A stretch of 5,532 bases of DNA, taken from positions 1-5,532 of the forward strand of contig JAJUJN010000155.1 in assembly GCA_029265335.1 (NCBI GenBank), written 5' to 3'. Positions 1 to 5,532 of this stretch are shown here, piece by piece. Numbering within the stretch: position 1 is the first letter of the stretch; the number at the start of each line of letters is the position of its first letter. This DNA is from Alcaligenaceae bacterium. GTDB taxonomy: Bacteria; Pseudomonadota; Gammaproteobacteria; Burkholderiales; Burkholderiaceae_B. The notes beneath the pieces were generated by a model. The model was not told where the DNA came from. It did no database searches and was given only the letters and a program-made list of their open reading frames with translations. Position numbers and translations under genes: made by a program.

Positions 1-374
1 ACCATTCGGTGCGACCCTATCTCATCAACGAGACGCCCCCGCCCGAGCGTGAGCGCCTGCAATCGCCCGAAGCCCGCGACGAACTCAACGGCCTCTACGA
101 ATGCATTCTGTGCGCCTGCTGTTCCACCGCTTGCCCGTCGTTCTGGTGGAACCCCGACAAATACGTGGGCCCCGCTGGTTTGTTGCAGGCCTATCGGTTC
201 ATTGCCGACAGCCGCGACGATGCCACTGGCTCCCGCCTCGACGATCTCGACGATCCCTATCGCCTGTTCCGTTGCCATACCATCATGAACTGCACAGAGA
301 CCTGCCCCAAAGGGCTGAATCCTGCGCTGGCCATTGGCAAGATCAAGGAGATGCTGGTTCGTCGTACCATCTGA
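1..374 (+). CDS. sdhB: Succinate dehydrogenase iron-sulfur subunit, C-terminal part (5' end outside window)
   Basis: SdhB carries electrons from the FAD of SdhA to ubiquinone in membrane-bound complex II. Only about the last 123 codons are visible, in the frame whose first full codon is at base 3. By comparison with E. coli SdhB (238 aa, from memory) roughly 115 N-terminal residues, including the [2Fe-2S] domain, lie upstream. The C-terminal ferredoxin-like domain is intact. The block [13 protein letters not shown] (bases 99-137) supplies three Cys of the [4Fe-4S] cluster and the first Cys of the [3Fe-4S] cluster. [13 protein letters not shown] (bases 270-308) supplies the remaining two [3Fe-4S] Cys and the last [4Fe-4S] Cys. 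The Trp pair in PSFWWNP and the His of RCH match residues that line the quinone site in E. coli. The GTG at 9 is an internal Val codon, not a start. The gene ends TGATG, sharing one base with sdhE. Identification is near certain. Confidence 0.97.
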   Translation, partial: HSVRPYLINETPPPERERLQSPEARDELNGLYECILCACCSTACPSFWWNPDKYVGPAGLLQAYRFIADSRDDATGSRLDDLDDPYRLFRCHTIMNCTETCPKGLNPALAIGKIKEMLVRRTI

Positions 375-640
375 TGGGCAGCAAGCCGCTCGATCCGCGC
401 GATCGCGTTCGGCTACGTTGGCGTGCGCGTCGGGGCATGCTCGAGAATGATCTCATCATCACTCGTTTCCTCGACGCCCACGAACAGGAGCTGACCGACA
501 CCGACGTGGCCACGCTCAGCGCCCTGTTGGCGCTGGACGACAACCAGTTGCTCGATCTTTTACTGGCTCGGAAGGAGCCGGAAGGCGAGCTTGACACGCC
601 TGCCATCCACCAGATGCTGGCGCGCCTGCGCTCTGCCTGA
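374..640 (+). CDS. sdhE: FAD assembly factor SdhE (succinate dehydrogenase flavinylation factor, YgfY/CptB family)
   Basis: An 88-residue protein, the same length as E. coli SdhE. The family is a small soluble helical cytoplasmic protein that binds SdhA and promotes covalent FAD attachment. The diagnostic RGxxE motif is present as RRGMLE (residues 19-24; R20, G21, E24), after a basic N-terminal stretch. It is followed by the family pattern of acidic and leucine-rich helices ([24 protein letters not shown], in two runs: residues 40-50 and 51-63). The ATG at 374 is chosen because it gives the family length and puts the RG motif at the usual place; the frame is open further upstream, but that part runs inside sdhB. 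The start overlaps the sdhB stop as TGATG. The only good Shine-Dalgarno-like sequence, AAGGAG at 345-350, is 23 bases away, so translation is probably coupled to sdhB (inference). Its position directly after its client complex genes is typical of betaproteobacteria. Confidence 0.93.
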   Translation: MGSKPLDPRDRVRLRWRARRGMLENDLIITRFLDAHEQELTDTDVATLSALLALDDNQLLDLLLARKEPEGELDTPAIHQMLARLRSA

Positions 641-665
641 TTTTTTACGCATAGGAAGCACCCCC

Positions 666-1976
666 ATGAATCTATCCGACAAGAAGGCCACGCTGTCCAT
701 CTCCGGAAGCAACGAAACCATCGAATTTCCGGTATACGAAGGTTCGGTAGGGCCGGACGTCATCGACATCCGCAAGCTGTACGCTCAAACCGATATGTTC
801 ACCTACGACCCTGGATTTCTGTCCACGGCGTCATGTGCATCGGGCATCACCTATATCGACGGTGACAAGGGCGAGCTGCTGTATCGCGGCTATCCCATCG
901 AGCAAATTGCCGTTAACTGCGACTTTCTCGAAACCTGCTATCTGATTCTCAACGGCGAACTTCCGAACGCCGAGCAGAAGGCCGATTTCGACAATCAGGT
1001 CACGCGCCACACCTTGGTGAACGAGCAGATGCATACGTTCCTGCGTGGCTTCCGTCGCGACGCGCATCCCATGGCCATTCTCACGGGCCTGGTGGGCGGT
1101 ATGTCGGCTTTCTATCACGACTCCACCGACATCAATAACCCCGAGCATCGTCATATTTCGGCCATCCGCTTGATTGCCAAAATGCCCACCTTGGTGGCCA
1201 TGGCCTACAAATATTCATTGGGGCAGCCCTTCATCTACCCGCGCAACGATCTGTCGTATACCGGCAACTTCCTGCGCATGATGTTCGCCAATCCTTGCGA
1301 AGATTTCGAAGTGAACGAAGTGGTTGAGCGTGCGCTCGATCGCATCTTCATCCTGCACGCCGATCACGAGCAGAACGCCTCTACCTCCACGGTACGTCTG
1401 TGCGGATCGTCGGGCACCAACCCGTTTGCCGCGATTGCGGCCGGCGTGGCTTGCCTCTGGGGCCCGGCGCACGGTGGCGCCAACGAAGCCTGCCTGCAGA
1501 TGCTCGAAGAGCTCCAGGCCAACGGCGGCGTGGCCAAGGTTGGCGAGTTCATGGAGAAGGTAAAAGACAAGAACTCGGGCGTGCGCCTGATGGGCTTTGG
1601 CCATCGGGTGTACAAGAACTACGACCCGCGTGCCAAGCTCATGCAAGAAACCTGCAAAGAAGTGCTGCAGGCCTTGGGTCTTGAAAACGATCCTCTGTTC
1701 AAGCTGGCCATGGAGCTGGAGCGCATCGCTCTCGAAGATCCTTACTTCGTGGAGCGCAAGCTGTATCCCAACGTCGACTTCTACTCCGGCATCGTGCAGC
1801 GTGCCATCGGCATTCCCACCTCGCTGTTCACCGCGATCTTTGCCCTGGCGCGCACGGTGGGCTGGATTGCGCAATGGAACGAAATGCTGTCCGATCCCGA
1901 GTTCAAGATCGGTCGCCCGCGTCAGCTTTACACCGGCCCGGCACCCCGCAAGGTCAAGAAAATCGCCGATCGGTGA
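666..1976 (+). CDS. gltA: Citrate synthase, type II (hexameric, NADH-sensitive type)
   Basis: A 436-residue enzyme that condenses acetyl-CoA with oxaloacetate to citrate in the cytoplasm, the entry step of the TCA cycle. E. coli GltA has 427 residues. The catalytic triad is intact: H269 in [11 protein letters not shown]313 in GFGHRVYKN and D371 in NVDFYSG. H231 and H234 in [14 protein letters not shown] and the Arg residues of GRPRQLYTG fit the substrate site. Residues corresponding to the E. coli NADH allosteric site are also kept: R114/H115/T116 (TRHT), Y150, R168, K172 and C211 (NPCEDFEV), so inhibition by NADH is likely (inference by alignment from memory). The start at 666 is supported by AGGAAG at 653-658, seven bases upstream; a longer open frame from 591 would run into sdhE and lacks family similarity. 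It follows sdhE by 25 bases with no convincing terminator, so it is probably cotranscribed with sdh, and it is followed by a strong terminator. Confidence 0.97.
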   Translation: MNLSDKKATLSISGSNETIEFPVYEGSVGPDVIDIRKLYAQTDMFTYDPGFLSTASCASGITYIDGDKGELLYRGYPIEQIAVNCDFLETCYLILNGELPNAEQKADFDNQVTRHTLVNEQMHTFLRGFRRDAHPMAILTGLVGGMSAFYHDSTDINNPEHRHISAIRLIAKMPTLVAMAYKYSLGQPFIYPRNDLSYTGNFLRMMFANPCEDFEVNEVVERALDRIFILHADHEQNASTSTVRLCGSSGTNPFAAIAAGVACLWGPAHGGANEACLQMLEELQANGGVAKVGEFMEKVKDKNSGVRLMGFGHRVYKNYDPRAKLMQETCKEVLQALGLENDPLFKLAMELERIALEDPYFVERKLYPNVDFYSGIVQRAIGIPTSLFTAIFALARTVGWIAQWNEMLSDPEFKIGRPRQLYTGPAPRKVKKIADR

Positions 1977-1996
1977 TCGTACTGTCTGTTTCCTGC

Positions 1997-2027
1997 AAAA
2001 CCGTCCCCCCAGGGGGGCGGTTTTTTT
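1997..2027 (+). terminator. Rho-independent terminator after gltA
   Basis: This is a perfect inverted repeat beginning 21 bases after the gltA stop. AAAACCGTCCCC (1997-2008) pairs with GGGGGCGGTTTT (2013-2024), with one T-G wobble (2004/2017) and the four-base loop CCAG. The stem is followed directly by the remainder of a seven-T run (2021-2027). A GC-rich stem, tight loop and U-tract make it a textbook intrinsic terminator. It should end the sdh-gltA transcript and separate it from odhA. The A-tract on the 5' side would give weaker termination in the reverse direction, but no minus-strand gene is seen. Confidence 0.92.
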
Positions 2028-2054
2028 CCATCCGCTGGACACGGGTGGTATCCT
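2025..2054 (+). promoter_or_regulatory. Possible sigma70-type promoter for odhAB
   Basis: TATCCT (2049-2054) matches four of six bases of the -10 consensus, including the key second A and last T. It is preceded by TG one base away (2046-2047), forming an extended -10. TTTCCA (2025-2030) matches four of six -35 bases at an 18-base spacing and overlaps the end of the terminator U-tract. Transcription would begin near 2061, leaving a leader of about 150 bases before odhA. Some promoter is expected here, because a terminator lies upstream and odhA needs its own transcript, but these particular boxes are only a pattern match. Confidence 0.3.
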
Positions 2055-2072
2055 TACGGGGTAGTAATGTTT

Positions 2073-2101
2073 GGGCCACATGGCCCGGCCGGGGTTTCCG
2101 G
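2073..2101 (+). repeat. Cluster of overlapping GC-rich inverted repeats in the odhA leader
   Basis: Three dyads overlap. GGGCCA/TGGCCC (2073-2086) has a two-base centre, or a five-bp stem with loop ACAT. CCCGGCCGGG (2084-2093) is a perfect ten-base palindrome. CCGG/CCGG (2089-2101) encloses the loop GGTTT. None is followed by a T-run, so they are not terminators. They sit just downstream of the possible promoter, so they could be a protein-binding site or small hairpins at the 5' end of the leader RNA. No function can be assigned, and GC-rich sequence produces such dyads fairly often. Confidence 0.4.
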
Positions 2102-2127
2102 CACTAGCCGCCTTCTGCTCCAACTTG

Positions 2128-2205
2128 CTATCCGCTATTCGGTCTGGCCGTGTCGCGGAAGGTTTTCCTGCATCGAATACGGGTGAAGCACCCGATAGGT
2201 GAAGC
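2128..2205 (+). ncRNA. Structured 5' leader of odhA, probable sucA RNA motif (candidate cis-regulatory RNA)
   Basis: The leader folds by hand into a three-way junction. P1: CTATC (2128-2132) with GATAG (2194-2198). P2 lower stem: TATTCGGT (2136-2143) with ATCGAATA (2172-2179), eight pairs with one G-U. P2 upper hairpin: GCGGAA (2155-2160) with TTCC and GC (2165-2168, 2170-2171), with a bulged T2169 and loop GGTT. P3: GGGTG (2181-2185) with CACCC (2189-2193), loop AAG. An 11-base bulge (2144-2154) separates the two parts of P2. The P1 3' strand contains the first two bases of the Shine-Dalgarno AGGTGA (2197-2202), so forming P1 should hinder ribosome binding. Known background (recalled, not searched): a 'sucA RNA' motif was reported by comparative genomics upstream of sucA in Burkholderiales, with the Shine-Dalgarno inside its structure. 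Position, taxon and architecture agree, but membership has not been tested with a covariance model. Confidence 0.6.
2197..2202 (+). promoter_or_regulatory. Ribosome-binding site of odhA
   Basis: AGGTGA is complementary to the 3' end of 16S rRNA and lies eight bases before the ATG at 2211. It decides the start: the in-frame GTG at 2199 lies inside this site and cannot be the initiator served by it. Bases 2197-2198 are also in stem P1 of the leader fold, and GGTG (2198-2201) can alternatively pair with CACC (2189-2192). Confidence 0.85.
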
Positions 2206-2210
2206 GTCGA

Positions 2211-5078
2211 ATGTCCAACTTTTCCGATAATCTTTCGGTTTCTTATCTCTTTGGCGGCAATGCGCCCTACGTCGAGGAGCTCTACGAGGCCTATCTCGAC
2301 AATCCCAGTTCCGTTTCAGAGAACTGGCGAGAATATTTTGACCAGCTGCAACTGCAGCCCGCCCCCGGCGGCAAAGAAGGTCAGCGCGACCAACGTCACG
2401 CACCCATCATCCAATCGTTTGCTGAAAGGGCCCGCGCCAATGCTCTGGTAGCCCGCGTGGGCGAAGCCGATCTGGCCATTGCCAGCAAGCAGGTTCATGT
2501 GCAGTCGATCATCGCTGCCTACCGCTCGCTGGGTTCACGTTGGGCCGATCTCGATCCGCTCAAGCGTCAGGAGCGCCCTCGAATTCCCGAGCTCGAGCCC
2601 GAATTCTACGGTCTTACCGAAGCCGACATGGACAAAGTCTATTCGGCTACCAACACGTATTTCAGCACCTCCGACCACATGTCGCTGCGCGACATCATCG
2701 CCGCCCTGCGCGAAACCTATTGTCGGAGTATTGGCGCCGAATTCATGCATCTGTCGAATCCGGTGCAAAAGCGCTGGATTCAGCAGCGCCTCGAAAGCAC
2801 GTTTGCCACGCCCAGCTACACCCCTGAAAAAAAGCGCAACATCCTGCAGCAGCTCACCGAAGCTGAAGGGCTTGAGCGATTCCTGCATACCAAATATGTG
2901 GGTCAAAAGCGTTTCTCGCTCGAAGGCGGCGAAAGCTTCATTGCCGCGATGGACGAACTCGTCAACCAGGCCGGTGCCTCCAAGGTACCGGAAGTGGTCA
3001 TCGGCATGGCGCACCGCGGGCGTTTGAACCTGTTGGTGAACATCCTGGGCAAGATGCCTGGCGACCTGTTCGCCGAGTTCGAGGGCAAACACAAAAGCGA
3101 CCTGACCGACGGCGACGTCAAATACCACAACGGTTTCTCGTCCGACGTCTCTACGCCGGGTGGCCCTCTGCATCTGTCACTGGCTTTCAACCCCTCACAC
3201 CTCGAGATCGTGAATCCGGTGGTCGAGGGCAGTGCGCGCGCCCGTCAAGAGCGGCGCGGCGACGAAGACGGCGGGCAGGTGCTGCCCGTGTTGGTGCACG
3301 GCGATGCTGCCTTCGCCGGCCAGGGTGTGGTCATGGAAACCCTCAACCTGGCGCAAACTCGCGGTTACGGCACCGGCGGCACGGTGCACATCGTGATCAA
3401 CAACCAGATCGGCTTCACCACTTCCGATCCCCGCGACTCTCGCTCCACCATCTACTGCTCCGACGTCGCCAAAATGATCGAAGCGCCCGTCTTCCATGTG
3501 AACGGCGACGATCCCGAGGCCGTGGTGTTCGTCACTCAGTTGGCGCTCGACTACCGCAGCAAGTTCAAGCACGATGTGGTGGTGGATATCGTGTGCTTCC
3601 GCAAGCTGGGGCACAACGAACAAGATACGCCGGCCATCACGCAGCCGTTCATGTACAAGCGCATTGCGCAGCACCCGGGTACGCGCCAGTTGTATGCCGA
3701 TCGCCTGATTGCGCAAGGCGTCATTACCGAGGAAGACGCCGCCGAAATGGTGCGCGAGTATCGTCGCCTGATGGATGACGGCCAGCGCACCATCGAGCCC
3801 GTGCTCACCGACTACAAAGGCAAGTACGCGGTCGACTGGACGCCATTCCTCAACCGCAAATGGACCGACGCTGCCGATACCGCTGTGCCCATGGCTGAAC
3901 TCAAGCGGCTGGCCGAACGCATCACCACGATTCCCGAGGATTTCCACGTCCATCCCATCGTCCAGCGCGTCATCAACGATCGTCGCAAGATGGGCAGCGG
4001 CGAGCTGGATCTCGACTGGGGCATGGGCGAGCATCTTGCTTTCGCCTCGCTGGTGGCCTCGGGCTATCCGGTGCGCATTACCGGTCAGGATTCCGGCCGC
4101 GGCACCTTCTCGCATCGCCATTCTGTGCTCCACTCGCAAAAGCGTGAGCGCTGGGACGACGGCACCTATGTTCCCCTGCAGAATGTTGCCGAAGGGCAGG
4201 CGCCTTTCACTGTGATCGACTCCGTGCTGTCCGAAGAGGCGGTGCTGGCGTTCGAATACGGCTACTCATCGGCCGAGCCCAACACGCTCGTGATCTGGGA
4301 GGCGCAGTTCGGCGACTTCGTCAACGGCGCCCAGGTGGTGATCGACCAGTTCATCAGTTCGGGCGAGGCCAAATGGGGGCGTCATTCGGGGCTTACCCTC
4401 ATGCTGCCTCATGGCTACGAAGGGCAGGGGCCCGAGCACTCGTCGGCCCGCATCGAGCGCTTCCTGCAGCTGTGTGCCGACAACAACATGCAATTGGTGC
4501 AGCCCACCAATGCCGCGCAGATCTTCCACGTGCTGCGGCGCCAGATGATTCGGCCCTTCCGCAAGCCGCTGGTGCTCTTCACGCCCAAATCTCTGCTGCG
4601 CAACAAAGATGCCGGTTCGCCGTTGTCCGAGCTTGCCGACGGTCAATTCCGTACGGTGATCGGCGAAGTCAACAGTGCCATCGTTGCCGACGATGTCAAA
4701 CGTATCTTGCTGTGTTCCGGCAAGGTTTATTACGATCTGGTGAATGCTCGTACCGAGCGCGAGGCCAGCGAGGTAGCCATCATTCGCATCGAGCAGCTCT
4801 ATCCCTTCTCACACAAGGCGTTGGCTGAGGAACTCAAGCGCTATCCCAATGCCAAGGAACTGGTGTGGGTGCAAGACGAGCCGCAAAACCAGGGGCCCTG
4901 GTTCTACATTCAGCATCACCTGTTCGAGAACATGAGCGCCGGGCAGCGTCTGGGTTACGCGGGCCGGGCGCCCTCGGCGTCACCTGCTGTGGGCTATATG
5001 GCCAAGCACATCGAACAACAAAAGGCGCTGATCGAGCAGGCTTTTGGCAAATTCAAAGGCGTGGCTCTCATGCGCTGA
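2211..5078 (+). CDS. odhA (sucA): 2-oxoglutarate dehydrogenase E1 component (thiamine diphosphate-dependent decarboxylase)
   Basis: A 955-residue E1o subunit that decarboxylates 2-oxoglutarate and reductively succinylates the lipoyl group of OdhB in the cytosolic 2-oxoglutarate dehydrogenase complex. E. coli SucA has 933 residues. The N-terminal segment (about 1-45, SYLFGGNAPYVEELYEAYL and NWREYF) matches the family's E2/E3-binding tail. The first transketolase-like domain (about 220-480) has MAHRGRLN with H268, AFNPSHLEIV with H330, and the ThDP/Mg motif HGDAA (363-367, D365) to INNQ (396-399). The pyrimidine-binding domain (about 595-795) has GQDSGRGTFSHRHSVLH with H635/H637, LSEEAVLAFEYGY with its conserved Glu pair 675-676, and GYEGQGPEHSSAR. 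The C-terminal domain has CSGKVYYDL, RIEQLYPF and RYAGR-like GYAGRAPSASPAVGYM. All recognised active-site motifs are intact and there is no frameshift. ATG 2211 is preferred over GTG 2199 because of the AGGTGA site. Confidence 0.98.
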   Translation: MSNFSDNLSVSYLFGGNAPYVEELYEAYLDNPSSVSENWREYFDQLQLQPAPGGKEGQRDQRHAPIIQSFAERARANALVARVGEADLAIASKQVHVQSIIAAYRSLGSRWADLDPLKRQERPRIPELEPEFYGLTEADMDKVYSATNTYFSTSDHMSLRDIIAALRETYCRSIGAEFMHLSNPVQKRWIQQRLESTFATPSYTPEKKRNILQQLTEAEGLERFLHTKYVGQKRFSLEGGESFIAAMDELVNQAGASKVPEVVIGMAHRGRLNLLVNILGKMPGDLFAEFEGKHKSDLTDGDVKYHNGFSSDVSTPGGPLHLSLAFNPSHLEIVNPVVEGSARARQERRGDEDGGQVLPVLVHGDAAFAGQGVVMETLNLAQTRGYGTGGTVHIVINNQIGFTTSDPRDSRSTIYCSDVAKMIEAPVFHVNGDDPEAVVFVTQLALDYRSKFKHDVVVDIVCFRKLGHNEQDTPAITQPFMYKRIAQHPGTRQLYADRLIAQGVITEEDAAEMVREYRRLMDDGQRTIEPVLTDYKGKYAVDWTPFLNRKWTDAADTAVPMAELKRLAERITTIPEDFHVHPIVQRVINDRRKMGSGELDLDWGMGEHLAFASLVASGYPVRITGQDSGRGTFSHRHSVLHSQKRERWDDGTYVPLQNVAEGQAPFTVIDSVLSEEAVLAFEYGYSSAEPNTLVIWEAQFGDFVNGAQVVIDQFISSGEAKWGRHSGLTLMLPHGYEGQGPEHSSARIERFLQLCADNNMQLVQPTNAAQIFHVLRRQMIRPFRKPLVLFTPKSLLRNKDAGSPLSELADGQFRTVIGEVNSAIVADDVKRILLCSGKVYYDLVNARTEREASEVAIIRIEQLYPFSHKALAEELKRYPNAKELVWVQDEPQNQGPWFYIQHHLFENMSAGQRLGYAGRAPSASPAVGYMAKHIEQQKALIEQAFGKFKGVALMR

Positions 5079-5086
5079 CCCCACAC

Positions 5087-5114
5087 TGCGGCGTGCCGGC
5101 TCGGGCGCGCCGCA
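5087..5114 (+). promoter_or_regulatory. Strong intercistronic hairpin between odhA and odhB
   Basis: TGCGGCGTGCC (5087-5097) pairs with GGCGCGCCGCA (5104-5114) around the six-base loop GGCTCG: eleven pairs, of which one is T-G and nine are G-C. It starts eight bases after the odhA stop and ends 51 bases before the odhB ATG. No T-run follows, so it is not a normal intrinsic terminator. It may protect the 3' end of odhA mRNA, cause partial read-through, or simply punctuate the message; these roles are inference. The rest of the gap (5115-5153) shows no other clear element. Confidence 0.7.
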
Positions 5115-5165
5115 TGCCAGGGTTCTTCAACATCGGTTATAGCGTTCAAAAACAAGGAAACTCTC

Positions 5166-5532
5166 ATGTCCATGCAAGACGTCGTCGTACCCCAGCTGTC
5201 CGAGTCTGTCTCCGAAGCTTCGTTACTCGAGTGGAAAAAGCAGCCCGGTGAAGCCATTGAGATCGACGAGATTCTCATCGAAATCGAAACGGACAAGGTG
5301 GTGCTCGAAGTGCCGGCTCCCGCCGCCGGGGTACTCTCCGAGATCGTGAAGGGCGACGGCAGTACCGTCACTGCTGGCGAAGTCATAGCCCGCATCGACA
5401 CCGCAGCCAAGGCCGCCGCCCCAGCCGCCAAGGCCGACGACGTCAAAGAAGAGAAGACCGAAGCCAGCTCCACGGCAGAAGAAGAACCCGCCGCGCCTGC
5501 TCCCTCGGAGTCGCAAAAAGCGGCCGGCGTGG
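5166..5532 (+). CDS. odhB (sucB): Dihydrolipoyl succinyltransferase, E2 of 2-oxoglutarate dehydrogenase, N-terminal part (3' end outside window)
   Basis: The first 122 residues of the E2o core subunit, which accepts the succinyl group from OdhA on a swinging lipoyl arm and passes it to CoA. The lipoyl domain spans about residues 3-78: VVVPQLSESVSEA at the start, then IEIETDKVVLEVPAP with lipoylated K44, and a closing GEVIARI. ESVSEA and ETDKVVLEV are typical of succinyl rather than acetyl E2. From about residue 79 an Ala/Pro/Glu/Lys-rich flexible linker begins and runs to the window edge. The peripheral-subunit-binding and catalytic domains lie outside. ATG 5166 is chosen because AAGGA (5154-5158) is seven bases upstream; the in-frame ATG at 5172 is less well spaced. 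It lies 87 bases after odhA in the same direction and is presumably cotranscribed, with an E3 gene likely to follow (expected from related genomes, not seen). Confidence 0.96.
   Translation, partial: MSMQDVVVPQLSESVSEASLLEWKKQPGEAIEIDEILIEIETDKVVLEVPAPAAGVLSEIVKGDGSTVTAGEVIARIDTAAKAAAPAAKADDVKEEKTEASSTAEEEPAAPAPSESQKAAGV

Noticed and set aside
9..11. GTG at 9 as the start of a 121-residue protein
   Set aside because: The frame is open to the window edge and the sequence aligns from mid-SdhB onward, so this is an internal Val codon of a gene cut by the window.
616..646. Possible terminator between sdhE and gltA (GC-rich sequence followed by six Ts at 641-646)
   Set aside because: Only a four-bp stem (620-623/628-631) can be drawn and it is nine bases away from the T-run, so it is too weak and badly spaced. 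The Ts fall right after the stop codon, probably by chance.
591..665. N-terminal extension of gltA by 25 residues from an ATG at 591
   Set aside because: It overlaps the end of sdhE, has no resemblance to citrate synthase N-termini, and a good ribosome-binding site serves the ATG at 666.
2036..2067. TGGACA (2036-2041) with TAGTAA (2062-2067) as the odhA promoter
   Set aside because: The -35 match is good, but the 20-base spacing is outside the normal range and the -10 match is poor; the extended -10 at 2046-2054 is the better candidate.
1215..2123. Long minus-strand open frame (302 codons) opposite gltA
   Set aside because: It is antisense to a certain gene, runs through the terminator, and has no recognisable domain; such mirror frames are common opposite GC-rich coding sequence.
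2199..2210. GTG at 2199 as an upstream start for odhA, adding four residues
   Set aside because: It lies inside the AGGTGA ribosome-binding site; the ATG at 2211 is ideally spaced from that site and fits the family N-terminus.
3195..4139. Long minus-strand open frame (314 codons) opposite odhA
   Set aside because: It is a codon-bias shadow of odhA with no known motif and no convincing start context.
4994..5516. Minus-strand open frames (159 and 97 codons) opposite the end of odhA and the start of odhB
   Set aside because: Their low-complexity Ser/Ala- or Gly-rich sequence mirrors the lipoyl domain and linker codons of odhB, a certain gene.

Overview
The window is a stretch of core TCA-cycle genes, all on the + strand, from what looks like a betaproteobacterium of the order Burkholderiales. 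Alcaligenaceae (Bordetella/Achromobacter-like) is the best guess from the gene order sdhB-sdhE-gltA-odhA-odhB and from the protein sequences. That placement is inference, since no marker gene such as rRNA is present. Nothing suggests mobile DNA, phage, CRISPR or horizontal transfer.

Layout: the 3' end of sdhB (1-374, iron-sulfur subunit of succinate dehydrogenase) overlaps by one base the complete sdhE (374-640, flavin-insertion factor for SdhA). After a 25-base gap comes a complete gltA (666-1976, type II citrate synthase). A strong intrinsic terminator (1997-2027) ends this sdh-gltA unit. The 234-base gap that follows holds a possible promoter, GC-rich inverted repeats and an elaborately foldable leader RNA (about 2128-2205) that includes the Shine-Dalgarno of odhA. 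odhA (2211-5078, E1 of 2-oxoglutarate dehydrogenase) is complete. An 11-bp hairpin lies in the 87-base gap to odhB (5166 to the window edge, E2), of which only the lipoyl domain and the start of the linker are visible.

Together the genes cover three parts of the cycle: citrate formation (GltA), 2-oxoglutarate to succinyl-CoA (OdhA/OdhB, with an E3 lipoamide dehydrogenase expected beyond the window), and succinate to fumarate (SdhB, with SdhE maturing the flavoprotein subunit). The terminator plus a separate leader implies that odhAB is controlled independently of sdh-gltA.

The protein-coding content is ordinary. The part most worth a second look is the odhA leader: a three-way-junction fold with mutually exclusive pairings around the ribosome-binding site. 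It probably belongs to the 'sucA RNA' class, a candidate cis-regulatory RNA reported upstream of sucA in Burkholderiales; I know of no established ligand.
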